From Planctomycetaceae bacterium (GTDB lineage Bacteria > Planctomycetota > Planctomycetia > Pirellulales > Lacipirellulaceae), in contig PABB01000067.1 of the NCBI GenBank assembly GCA_002702655.1, positions 372,001 through 436,000 of the forward strand: a stretch of 64,000 nt of DNA, written 5' to 3'. Within the stretch, counting starts at the first letter, position 1. Each line of letters begins with the position of its first letter. The position numbers were made by a program, and so were the translations under genes. Of the stretch, positions 52,061-59,562 are shown in pieces. The notes under the pieces are model-generated. The model did not search any database. It was not told the origin of the DNA and saw only the letters and a list, made by a program, of their open reading frames with translations.

Positions 52061-55000
52061 CTAGGGAGTAGGAATCCCGCCCGGGTCGTTGGCGATGCCG
52101 GCGCCGACGCTTACCCCGCCCGTGTTGTTGGCGTCGACGTTTGCCAGATCCTCGACGGTGAACGTGCCGAGCGTTTCGGTCAGTACGAAGGCGTCGGCGG
52201 TCGACCCGACGCCCGTGTTGTTGTTCAGGTTGAGTCGCGCCGTGGCGGTTGCGCTGCCGGTGTCCATGACGAACGGCTGTCCCGTCGCGCCGCTGTTGTT
52301 GGTGATCGTGTTGCCGTCCGCGGCCGCGGAGCCGCCCACAGTGGCGTTGAGCGTGGTGTCGTCACCCACCGCAATGTCGACCGTGGCGGCCGATCCGCTG
52401 TTGTTGGTGAGCGTGTTGTCCTGCATGAGCAAGTTGACCGTGTTGCCGGACGCGCCGCTGAACGTGGCGACGATCGCTTCGAGGTTGTTGCTGTTGTCGA
52501 TCGTGTTGCCGGTGACATTGATGTTGGCCTCTGCCGCGGCGGCGCTCGTTCTCAGCGCGACGGTGGCGTCGGTCGCGTCGCTGATCGCGTTGCCGGTGAG
52601 GATCAGTCGCGAGCCGGCGGTGGCGTCGACCGCGTAGTTGACGCCCGAGCCGCCCGTGCCGGTGATCGTCATGTTGTTCAACGAGATCTGCGTCGTCTTG
52701 CTGATAACGACGCCGTCGCCGGTCGTGTTCTGAATCGTGCCGCCGTCGCCGGCGGTCGAGCCCTGGGCGCCAATGATCACGGCGCCGGTCCGGACGCGAT
52801 CGGCCGTGATGCCGTTGGTCGCGCCGTCGACGCTGACGCGGTCGAAGCGAATGCCTTCGGAGGCGACTGTCACGTCATTCAACTCCAAGCCGACGCCGGT
52901 TCCCGTCTCGATTGTGTTGCCGTTGTTGACCACCGCGACGGTGTGATCGCCGTTGTTGGTGGCCGTGAAGCCCTTGCCGTCGCCGGTGAGAATGTCCAAC
53001 TCCTCGAACTGCGTCAGCCCGTCGGAGTTGCCGGTGATCTGGACCGCATCGGTCGATCCGGTCTGCAAGTCAACGGCGCCCAGGAAGCGATTGTCGCCGC
53101 CGGAGTTGCCCTGCACCAGGATGCCTTGTCCGGTGGAAAGGATTCCGGCCGTGCCTCCGTCCGTGTAGGCGAATCCGCCGCCGGTGTTGTTCGTCAATTC
53201 CACCGGCCGTGATGTGTTGGTCGTGATGCTGCCGGTGTAAGAGAAACTCGGAAGCGAACTGTCGACCCGCACGGCTGTGCCGGTTGGGTTGGTGATGGCC
53301 GCGTCCGCCAGAATCACCACGCCTCCTGAATCATTCACGACGTCAACGCCCGCATCGCCGCCGTTCAGTTCGACATGGTCGTTGAATTGGTACGACCCGT
53401 CAGCGTTGCTCAACTGAATGCCGTCGCCGTTGGTCGCGGAGATGACTCCGACGCCCAACGTCAATTCGTCAAAATTCAAAATACCGATGCTGTGATTGCT
53501 GACGGATACGACGGAGGCGTCGTTGGCCTGCTCGATGCGACCTACAAAATCCATGAATGCCGTGCCGCCGGCGAACTGAATGCTGTCGCCGCCGGTGTCG
53601 GTGATTGTCGTACCGTTGACATTGTGTTGGCCGGCGCTGTTCTCGAAACGAATGCCGTAGCCTGCCGTGTCGGGCGTCGCCGAGGTCCCTCCAGTGATCG
53701 TGTTCGTGCCAGTCATGGTCACGGGAGAGGCGTCGGTCGCGTCCTGAACAAGCAACATCCCCACGCCGGTCGTGCCGCCGTCCCAGTCGATGTTGCCCAC
53801 CAACGATTGTCGCTGGGGATTGACCAGTGCGATGCCCGTGCCGTTGCCGTTGGTGCTGGCGTAGTTGCCGACGCGGATGGCGCCCAGTTGCGTCGCCTCG
53901 GCGCTCGTGCCATCGATATGCACGTCGTCGCCGCCTACGTTATCGAACACGACCTCGTCGACGAATACGAACATCCGGCCGCGGGTCGTACCGCTGTTGA
54001 GCATCTCATCCAACGGCGTCAGCTCCATGCCGTGGCCGGTGGTGTTCGAGACCGACACGCGATTCACGTCGATGTCGCCAATGCCGTTGACCGTGGCAAT
54101 GCCGCGTGCGCCGCCGTCGATCTCAAGATTGGAGATCTCGAGCGTCTGCTGGCTGTAGCGCAGGTTGTTGCCCGCGTCCAGCGTGATTGCGTCGCCGGGT
54201 GCGTTGGCGATCACCGGGACGGCAGCCGCTTGGGCGCCGGTCGATGTTTCCGGCAGATTGATCTCCAACAGTTCCTGCGTGACGACCGAGTGCAGCTCGC
54301 CGCCGCCCTCGCCTAGCAGCCGTTGGCCGTCCTGCATGACCACCGCGTCGCCGGTGAAGGAGCTGCCGCCGTGCACCAGCACGATGTCGCCCGGCTGCGA
54401 GTTCGCCTGCACGTCGGCCAGCGAATTCAGCGGAGCCTCGAACGTGCCGTCGCCTCCCGCGGCCGCCGCGCTGTCGACGTGCACCACGCGCACCTCGTCG
54501 CCGGAAGTCGGATAGGTGAGCGCCGGCGTGCTTTCGACGGAGATCTGCCGCGTCGCTACGTACATGTTGCGGTAGACCTGCTCCCGCATCCGGTCGGCCA
54601 GGCGATGCGACCAGTCCGAACAGCCCGGCGCCGTCCGCCCTGGCGTCCAGATCACCTGAAACGTCGTGGTGGTCCCGAACAAGTCGTCATCGGTAAGTCC
54701 AACGTCGACCACCACGTCGTTGACCACGTAGCCGCGCACGCCGGCCTTGGCGCCCAGCTCGCTGACGTCTTCGCCGTCCATCTGGTAGCCGCCGCCGTAG
54801 ACCCACACGTTCAGATCAAGCACGCGGGGCGCCATCTCGAAGTCGACCACCCGCAGCGGCACGTCGCCGCCGTTGGTCTGATTGACCGCCAGGACGTTAT
54901 CTCGGTAGAGCGTCGTGCCAAAGGCGCTTTGATCGCTGACCTGCAGGTCTTCCAGCGGGATGTTGGCATTGAGCCGCATGTCGAGCGACGGGCCCAAACG

Positions 55001-55438
55001 CTCGAAGCTGACGCCGATCTGGTTGATCCAGTTGTCGAGGTTGGTGTCTTCGCCGTCGTACCAGACGCTGGCGCCCAGGATGCGCGGATGGCCGTTGGCG
55101 CCCTCCGACATCCAGCGGTACCCCAGCCCCACGTTGGTGCTCAGGTCGTGGTCGGAGAGGCCGGCTCGCAGTTGCCCGTCGACGAACACCTGGCCGCCCC
55201 ACGCGGGCAGCACCCAGTGCGTGCCCAGCGCGGTCTCGGACGTTTCCTCGCCGTAGCCGCGCGTGCGATGCCACACCCGCAGCGGGGCCGTGCCCAGCCG
55301 AGCCGCCGCAGCGCCGCTGGTCGCCGTGGGCACTGCGCCGCCCTGGGCGCAGGCCGCTCGCGGAACTAGCAGTGCAAGCACCGAGAGCGCGACGGCCAGC
55401 GCCGCGACCTTCGTATGCTGGCCAACTCCGGTGAGCAT
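52061..55438 (-). CDS. Inverse-autotransporter-like barrel fused to a right-handed beta-helix
   Basis: 1125 residues. A signal (AALAVALSVLALLVPRAACA) precedes a region (~45-275) with the outer-membrane barrel feel of inverse autotransporters: GYGEETSETALGTHWVLPAW, NVGLGYRWMSEG, LGASVWYDGEDTN, GVSFERLGPSLDMRLNANIP. After a linker the rest (~310-1125) is a long parallel beta-helix with repeats such as NTTGHGMELTPL, NNTGGGFAYTDGG and ITGTGGSGVNYAV. This should expose the helix on the cell surface. No PEP-CTERM tail. The ATG at 55438 has AGGA ~9 nt upstream; the frame extends 7 codons further. Confidence 0.85.
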   Translation of the reverse strand: MLTGVGQHTKVAALAVALSVLALLVPRAACAQGGAVPTATSGAAAARLGTAPLRVWHRTRGYGEETSETALGTHWVLPAWGGQVFVDGQLRAGLSDHDLSTNVGLGYRWMSEGANGHPRILGASVWYDGEDTNLDNWINQIGVSFERLGPSLDMRLNANIPLEDLQVSDQSAFGTTLYRDNVLAVNQTNGGDVPLRVVDFEMAPRVLDLNVWVYGGGYQMDGEDVSELGAKAGVRGYVVNDVVVDVGLTDDDLFGTTTTFQVIWTPGRTAPGCSDWSHRLADRMREQVYRNMYVATRQISVESTPALTYPTSGDEVRVVHVDSAAAAGGDGTFEAPLNSLADVQANSQPGDIVLVHGGSSFTGDAVVMQDGQRLLGEGGGELHSVVTQELLEINLPETSTGAQAAAVPVIANAPGDAITLDAGNNLRYSQQTLEISNLEIDGGARGIATVNGIGDIDVNRVSVSNTTGHGMELTPLDEMLNSGTTRGRMFVFVDEVVFDNVGGDDVHIDGTSAEATQLGAIRVGNYASTNGNGTGIALVNPQRQSLVGNIDWDGGTTGVGMLLVQDATDASPVTMTGTNTITGGTSATPDTAGYGIRFENSAGQHNVNGTTITDTGGDSIQFAGGTAFMDFVGRIEQANDASVVSVSNHSIGILNFDELTLGVGVISATNGDGIQLSNADGSYQFNDHVELNGGDAGVDVVNDSGGVVILADAAITNPTGTAVRVDSSLPSFSYTGSITTNTSRPVELTNNTGGGFAYTDGGTAGILSTGQGILVQGNSGGDNRFLGAVDLQTGSTDAVQITGNSDGLTQFEELDILTGDGKGFTATNNGDHTVAVVNNGNTIETGTGVGLELNDVTVASEGIRFDRVSVDGATNGITADRVRTGAVIIGAQGSTAGDGGTIQNTTGDGVVISKTTQISLNNMTITGTGGSGVNYAVDATAGSRLILTGNAISDATDATVALRTSAAAAEANINVTGNTIDNSNNLEAIVATFSGASGNTVNLLMQDNTLTNNSGSAATVDIAVGDDTTLNATVGGSAAADGNTITNNSGATGQPFVMDTGSATATARLNLNNNTGVGSTADAFVLTETLGTFTVEDLANVDANNTGGVSVGAGIANDPGGIPTP

Positions 55439-55784
55439 GGTCCGATTCCTGCCTTGCACGTTGGCGGGCGACGCCGGCTCTTGCCGCCCCAGTCAATTCC
55501 ATCAAGTCACACGTCCTGCGCCCGCACTTCTGGCGCAGTCTCTGCTGCTTTGTATCGGCAGCGCAGGCGGGGGCGGCGAGTGAAACTTTGCCGGTTTTGC
55601 GGGTTCTGCCGCTAGCTGCCCTGGGGCACTCGCGCGGTCGCGAGTGGCCTTAACCCGTTGGCGCCAATTGAGTAGCTTCCGCCAGCCCCGCATCGAGCGT
55701 GGCTAGGGACGCAGCGCAGCGGAGCCCAGCGCCGCTTCATTTCGTTTCGCGTGCCCCGAAGACCTGTCTGCGGAGACCCCCATC
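55439..55784. other. Intergenic region upstream of ompH
   Basis: 346 nt between divergent genes. It holds a degenerate GGTGGCTGGGG-family word at 55699-55729 and otherwise nothing recognisable. Confidence 0.5.
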
Positions 55785-56321
55785 ATGCCAGCATCGAGAC
55801 TCGCCACGATCCTCGTCGCGGGGCTGACCCTCGGGTGCCAGCAGTCGGCGACGACTCCGCCGCCGACCACCACCGGCGGCGTGGCGGTGATCGATCTCGA
55901 CGCGGTCGCCGCGCAGCTGGGCCGCGATCAGCAGATGCTGGCGTCGATCAATCAGCAGCAAGCGGCGCTGCAGCAACAACTCACCGAGGCGGCCCGCGCG
56001 TACAAGCAACAGATTGCAGAGCGCCGCCAGGCGGCCGCCGCCCAACAGGCGCCCCAGGGCGTGACGCTCGCCGCGTTCGAGCAATCCGCCCAGGCCCAGC
56101 TCGACCAGGCCAAACAGCAGGCCGAGCAGAACCTCGCCGCGCACCAGGCCGACCTGATTCGCCAGTTCCGCGACCAGATTCGCCCTGCGGTGCGTCGCGT
56201 CGCCCGTGCGCGAGGCTTGTCGGTGGTGGTCACCAAGAACGATAGCGTGCTGTACGATTTCACCGACGCCGTCGACATCACCGACGCCGTCGTGGCGGAG
56301 CTGCAGTCGGCTGGTGAGTAG
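55785..56321 (+). CDS. OmpH/Skp-like periplasmic chaperone, lipoprotein form
   Basis: 178 residues. A lipobox (GLTLGC, Cys 18) makes it a lipoprotein, unlike most Skp. The mature part has the OmpH layout: a short strand (VAVIDLDAVAAQLG), a long Gln/Ala-rich helical arm with LDQAKQQAEQNLAAHQ, and a C-terminal RARGLSVVVTKNDSVLYD. It should help outer-membrane proteins cross the periplasm. It lies beside the barrel-bearing inverse autotransporter-like gene, divergently. Confidence 0.88.
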   Translation: MPASRLATILVAGLTLGCQQSATTPPPTTTGGVAVIDLDAVAAQLGRDQQMLASINQQQAALQQQLTEAARAYKQQIAERRQAAAAQQAPQGVTLAAFEQSAQAQLDQAKQQAEQNLAAHQADLIRQFRDQIRPAVRRVARARGLSVVVTKNDSVLYDFTDAVDITDAVVAELQSAGE

Positions 56322-56324
56322 CTG

Positions 56325-56373
56325 TTGGTGATTGGTGATTGGTGATTGGTGATTGGTGATTGGTGATTGGTGG
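56325..56373. repeat. Heptamer tandem array TTGGTGA
   Basis: Six perfect copies of TTGGTGA and one variant, directly after ompH. The array touches a GGGAGGGCGAGG-type repeat arm at 56372-56396. It is too short and close-packed for a CRISPR. Confidence 0.9.
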
Positions 56374-56396
56374 GAGGGCGAGGCTCCTGCCGAGCC
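56372..56396. repeat. GGGAGGGCGAGG-type repeat arm
   Basis: A 25-nt word that matches one arm of the inverted repeat at 17008-17075 almost exactly; no partner arm is nearby. As there, it adjoins a run of short tandem words. Confidence 0.7.
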
Positions 56397-56493
56397 TGCG
56401 GCCCACCCTGCGCCCGAGAAAAATCGTGCTTTGGCGCGTCGCAACGGCTACTCTCGAAGGGTGATCTTCTCCTGAATCGGCGCGAGGTGCGAC

Positions 56494-57198
56494 ATGGGCG
56501 TGATACGGTCGGCAGCGGCGTCAGTTTGGTTGCCTCTCGTGGCAGTCGGGATCTCCGTGGCGCAGGAACCGTCGGCCGCCGACCGGTTCTACGTCCGCAT
56601 CGACGCGGCGCGGGCGGAGTATCGTCAGGCGGTGGCCGAAGAGATTCGCAATGCAACGGAGGTCGAGATCCTCCTGCTGCGGTTCGACGACGTGGCGTAT
56701 GCCGAAGGCGGCTACGATGCAACTGTGGCAGGATACGGCCAAGACTCGCGGTCGGAGGGCGCTGACGCCGATCAGCGCTTCCCCATTGCACCGTACGGCG
56801 CCACGACCAGCGTCCTTGCCAAGAAACGATTGCCCGCCAAGCGATGTCAAGCGTTGCTTGACGCCTTGGCGATGCAGATCGAACGGCCACGACATACCGG
56901 CGGGGCCTTGTGCCACTTTCCTGTGCATGGCCTGCGCGTGTTTGGAGAGGGCGATGCAACAGGCCAATCTGGCGACCTGCCATTGATTTACTCTGGTACA
57001 TTTTGCTGGCTTTGCGAGAACTTTGGTTTCGCCTACCCGGATGGCCACGGGGCCGAGTGGCTCGACACGACCGACGCGCTGCGCGACGCGGTCGAGAAGT
57101 TCATGCCCGTGCCAGCGGCCGAATTGCAGCGGTTCCAGGAGAAGTACCCGCCAAAGCGCCGCGCCGGCCGAGCGGAACGCAACGCGCCGGCGCAATAG
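56494..57198 (+). CDS. Exported protein, function unknown
   Basis: 234 residues. An N-terminal hydrophobic signal (VWLPLVAVGISVAQ) and a mature part with a TFCWLCENFGFAYPDG segment containing two Cys four apart. No domain recognised. The ATG at 56494 has GAGG upstream. It converges with the amidase gene. Likely envelope-located; nothing more can be said. Confidence 0.7.
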   Translation: MGVIRSAAASVWLPLVAVGISVAQEPSAADRFYVRIDAARAEYRQAVAEEIRNATEVEILLLRFDDVAYAEGGYDATVAGYGQDSRSEGADADQRFPIAPYGATTSVLAKKRLPAKRCQALLDALAMQIERPRHTGGALCHFPVHGLRVFGEGDATGQSGDLPLIYSGTFCWLCENFGFAYPDGHGAEWLDTTDALRDAVEKFMPVPAAELQRFQEKYPPKRRAGRAERNAPAQ

Positions 57199-57225
57199 CT
57201 GGGCGCCTCGCCCTCCCCTGCCGCG

Positions 57226-57948
57226 CTACTTCCGCTTCGTCTCGGTGATCAACTCCGTCGGCCCGTCGTCCAGCGGCGGGCCCAAATCGATCGTGGGGGC
57301 TTTGCCCGCCAGCACGGCGTCGACCCACTTGGCAAACTGCCCGTCGTCGAAGTACCGCTGAAAGTCGCGGCCCGGGCAACTGGTTTGGCCCTTGGCGACC
57401 GCCTTGTGGGTGCTGATGGCGCCGAGCTTCAGCTCGTGCTGGTGCAGCAGCCACGCGACCAGCCGCACGGCCGACTCGACCTGCTGCGGGCTGGGGCGCT
57501 GCTCCTCGAAGTTGCCCATCAGCTCCACGCCAATGTGCCCGGCCAGTTCGTACTTGGTGTTCGACTCCGGCTCGTAATCGAGCGAGCGGCCCTCGAAGAT
57601 CCGCCCGTCGGGGGCGATCAGAAAGTGGTACGGCAAGTCGGGCCAGAACGTGTTGCGCGGCGGCTGTTCGATCTCCGGCCGTCGCTTGCCCCAGGCCTGC
57701 ATGTTGCGGATGAACTCGATGGGGTCGCGATCGACCGTCCACAACACGCCCGCGTGATGCAGCGTCACGTACTTGGGGGTGTGCCGCCGCGCGTCAGGAA
57801 TCGGATCGGGCTGGCTTCCCCAGTCTTTGGCCGACACAAAGTGCGGCGGCCGCGGGACCTTCACGGCGGGTGCGTCGTCGGCGGCCGCGGCGATCGACGC
57901 CGGCAACCAAGTCGCGAGCAAGACCGAGAGAGCAAGTTGTCGAATCAT
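57226..57948 (-). CDS. N-acetylmuramoyl-L-alanine amidase (amidase_2/PGRP type)
   Basis: 240 residues with a signal (ALSVLLATWLPASIAAA). Zinc ligands of amidase_2/PGRP are visible: TLHHAG (His 64-65), HKAVAKGQTSCPGRDF near the C-terminus with a Cys in place of the third His, as in many PGRPs. Also YHFLIAPDGRIFEGR. It cuts the amide bond between muramic acid and the stem peptide in the periplasm, consistent with a peptidoglycan wall in planctomycetes. Confidence 0.93.
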   Translation of the reverse strand: MIRQLALSVLLATWLPASIAAAADDAPAVKVPRPPHFVSAKDWGSQPDPIPDARRHTPKYVTLHHAGVLWTVDRDPIEFIRNMQAWGKRRPEIEQPPRNTFWPDLPYHFLIAPDGRIFEGRSLDYEPESNTKYELAGHIGVELMGNFEEQRPSPQQVESAVRLVAWLLHQHELKLGAISTHKAVAKGQTSCPGRDFQRYFDDGQFAKWVDAVLAGKAPTIDLGPPLDDGPTELITETKRK

Positions 57949-58132
57949 GGAAGAACTCGTCTTCTGTTTGCCATTCGCTGTAGCCCTCCCCTGACTTGCC
58001 GCTGCTGAGTTTTGCCTTTTGCACGCCAACGCGAATCTGGGAGCAAAAGTCGCCGCCTTCAGGAGATCGGCAGTCAGCCTAAGTCGCTTTTTGCAATCAC
58101 CTTACAGTCGTCGGGGTCAATTGCGGCAGGGC

Positions 58133-58152
58133 GAGTTTTGCGAGCAAAACTC
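58133..58152. repeat. GAGTTTTGC palindrome
   Basis: GAGTTTTGC and GCAAAACTC with a 2-nt spacer; the same arms occur at 37726-37764. Confidence 0.55.
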
Positions 58153-58286
58153 CCGGTCCCTCAGCAAAACGCATCGCCCACTCGCCCACTGACAATCGCC
58201 GCGCCCCTGGCGTCGCCAAAACGCAGCGTCACGCACTTCTGTTGTACGCGAAGCGCTGGCTCAATTTCCACCAGAAACCCGCGAGT

Positions 58287-58309
58287 GTGCCACGGCTCTG
58301 TGAGCCGTG
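58287..58309. repeat. GTGCCACGG-family single arm
   Basis: A 23-nt copy identical to the left arm at 23096-23118, immediately after the GH43-like stop codon. No inverted partner nearby. Confidence 0.75.
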
Positions 58310-58315
58310 CGCCAG

Positions 58316-59365
58316 TTACTTCGGAAACGCGTCCACCAGCGCGTCGTATTGCTTGCCGCTGATGGTGATCATGCTGCCGTGGCGCACCCGCGGCGGCAGG
58401 CTGTACTTGTCCCAGTCGGGACGCTGGTAGCCGGCCACTTGAAACCACGGGCCGGTCAGTTGCTCGGCGACCGACAAGCCGTAGGAGACGCCGGGGTACT
58501 GCTCGTAGTACAGGTACCACGCCTGGCCGTTGGGCGCGGGGATCAGCGTGGGCGCTTCGCGAAAGCTAGGGCTCAGCGGCGGGCCCGGCGGCGAGTACGG
58601 CCCCAACAGCGCCGGCGCCGTGCAGATGCGGATCGTCTTGCCCGTGGGCCAGTCGAGCGTGGGGTAGCGCTCGTCCTTGATGATGGCAAAGTACTCCTCG
58701 CCCACCCGGCGGACGATCGTGTCGATCGTGGCCGTGTCCCAGTCGCCGTCGAACAGCTTGCGCGGCGGGGCGGAAAACTCCTGCAGGTCTTTGCTGGTCG
58801 CGTACAGGGTGCGCTGGCCCGCCCAGTACGGCTCGGGCAAGTCGGTCTCGCCCAGGTCGTGGGTCGTGTGCCACGTGAGCAGGTACGTTTGCTCCGCCTC
58901 GTCGAAATACAACTTGGGCGCGCCAATCCGCGGCAGCGCCGTCGGGTAGCCGGGCACCTGTGACAGGTTGGGCCGATAGTCGCCGAACCGTTCCCAGTGA
59001 ATCAGATCCTCCGACACCCAGAAGTTGATGTCTGGCGCCCCGTCGTTGCGATTGCCGACCAAGTAGTAGCGGCGGTCATGCCCGCGGCAGATGTCGGCAT
59101 GCCCGCGGTAGGAGTTCATCACCCGCTTGCCCCCGTTGAGCAACTCCCAATGCAACCCGTCGCGACTGACGCTGTAGTACAGCCGACCGTAGTCGCCCTC
59201 CATCATGTGGGCGAACAGATACGCCTCGTGCACCGGCGCCTCGTCGGCAGCGACCTGCCCCGGCGGATCGGGCATCTGCCCGCGGGCGGCGGGAGTGGAG
59301 ACGGCAATTGCGAGCAGGATCAGCGCGCCGGCGAGTTGCACCGACGCAGTGCGGTTGATGTTCAT
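58316..59365 (-). CDS. GH43-like five-bladed beta-propeller, exported
   Basis: 349 residues with an export signal (AGALILLAIAVSTPAARG). Repeated blades with WVSEDLIHWERF, LYATSKDLQEFS and similar sets point to a five-bladed propeller related to GH43/GH32 glycosidases acting on plant or algal polysaccharides. Catalytic residues cannot be assigned by eye. The start at 59365 gives a clean signal. Long overlapping frames on this strand are shadows. Confidence 0.82.
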   Translation of the reverse strand: MNINRTASVQLAGALILLAIAVSTPAARGQMPDPPGQVAADEAPVHEAYLFAHMMEGDYGRLYYSVSRDGLHWELLNGGKRVMNSYRGHADICRGHDRRYYLVGNRNDGAPDINFWVSEDLIHWERFGDYRPNLSQVPGYPTALPRIGAPKLYFDEAEQTYLLTWHTTHDLGETDLPEPYWAGQRTLYATSKDLQEFSAPPRKLFDGDWDTATIDTIVRRVGEEYFAIIKDERYPTLDWPTGKTIRICTAPALLGPYSPPGPPLSPSFREAPTLIPAPNGQAWYLYYEQYPGVSYGLSVAEQLTGPWFQVAGYQRPDWDKYSLPPRVRHGSMITISGKQYDALVDAFPK

Positions 59366-59513
59366 TTCGAGACGCCCCGGGAAAAGACACGGCTGGCCGC
59401 CGCGTGAGTCTTGTCCGACAAGCGTAGCACGCAACGGGTGGCGACCTGCCGGCATGCCTGTTTTACGCGATGAGGCCTCGCGATATCTACCGGAAACCGA
59501 CGGGGACGGTAGG

Positions 59514-59546
59514 CATGCCCACGGCGGCGGACCGCCGTGGGCATGG
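59514..59546. repeat. ATGCCCACGGCGG hairpin
   Basis: ATGCCCACGGCGG (59515-59527) and its complement at 59532-59544 around a 4-nt loop, in the gap after the PEP-CTERM gene. Possible terminator or another repeat element. Confidence 0.55.
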
Positions 59547-59562
59547 CACCCCCGCGGTGTCG

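Larger units (their letters stand above)
57949..58315. other. Intergenic region between amidase and GH43-like genes
   Basis: 367 nt, upstream of the amidase start and downstream of the GH43-like stop. It contains the GAGTTTTGC/GCAAAACTC pair (58133-58152) and a single GTGCCACGG-family arm at 58287-58309. No gene seen. Confidence 0.5.

Noticed and set aside
56325-56373. CRISPR-like array
   Set aside because: Seven-base units without spacers; simple tandem repeat, and no cas genes in the window.
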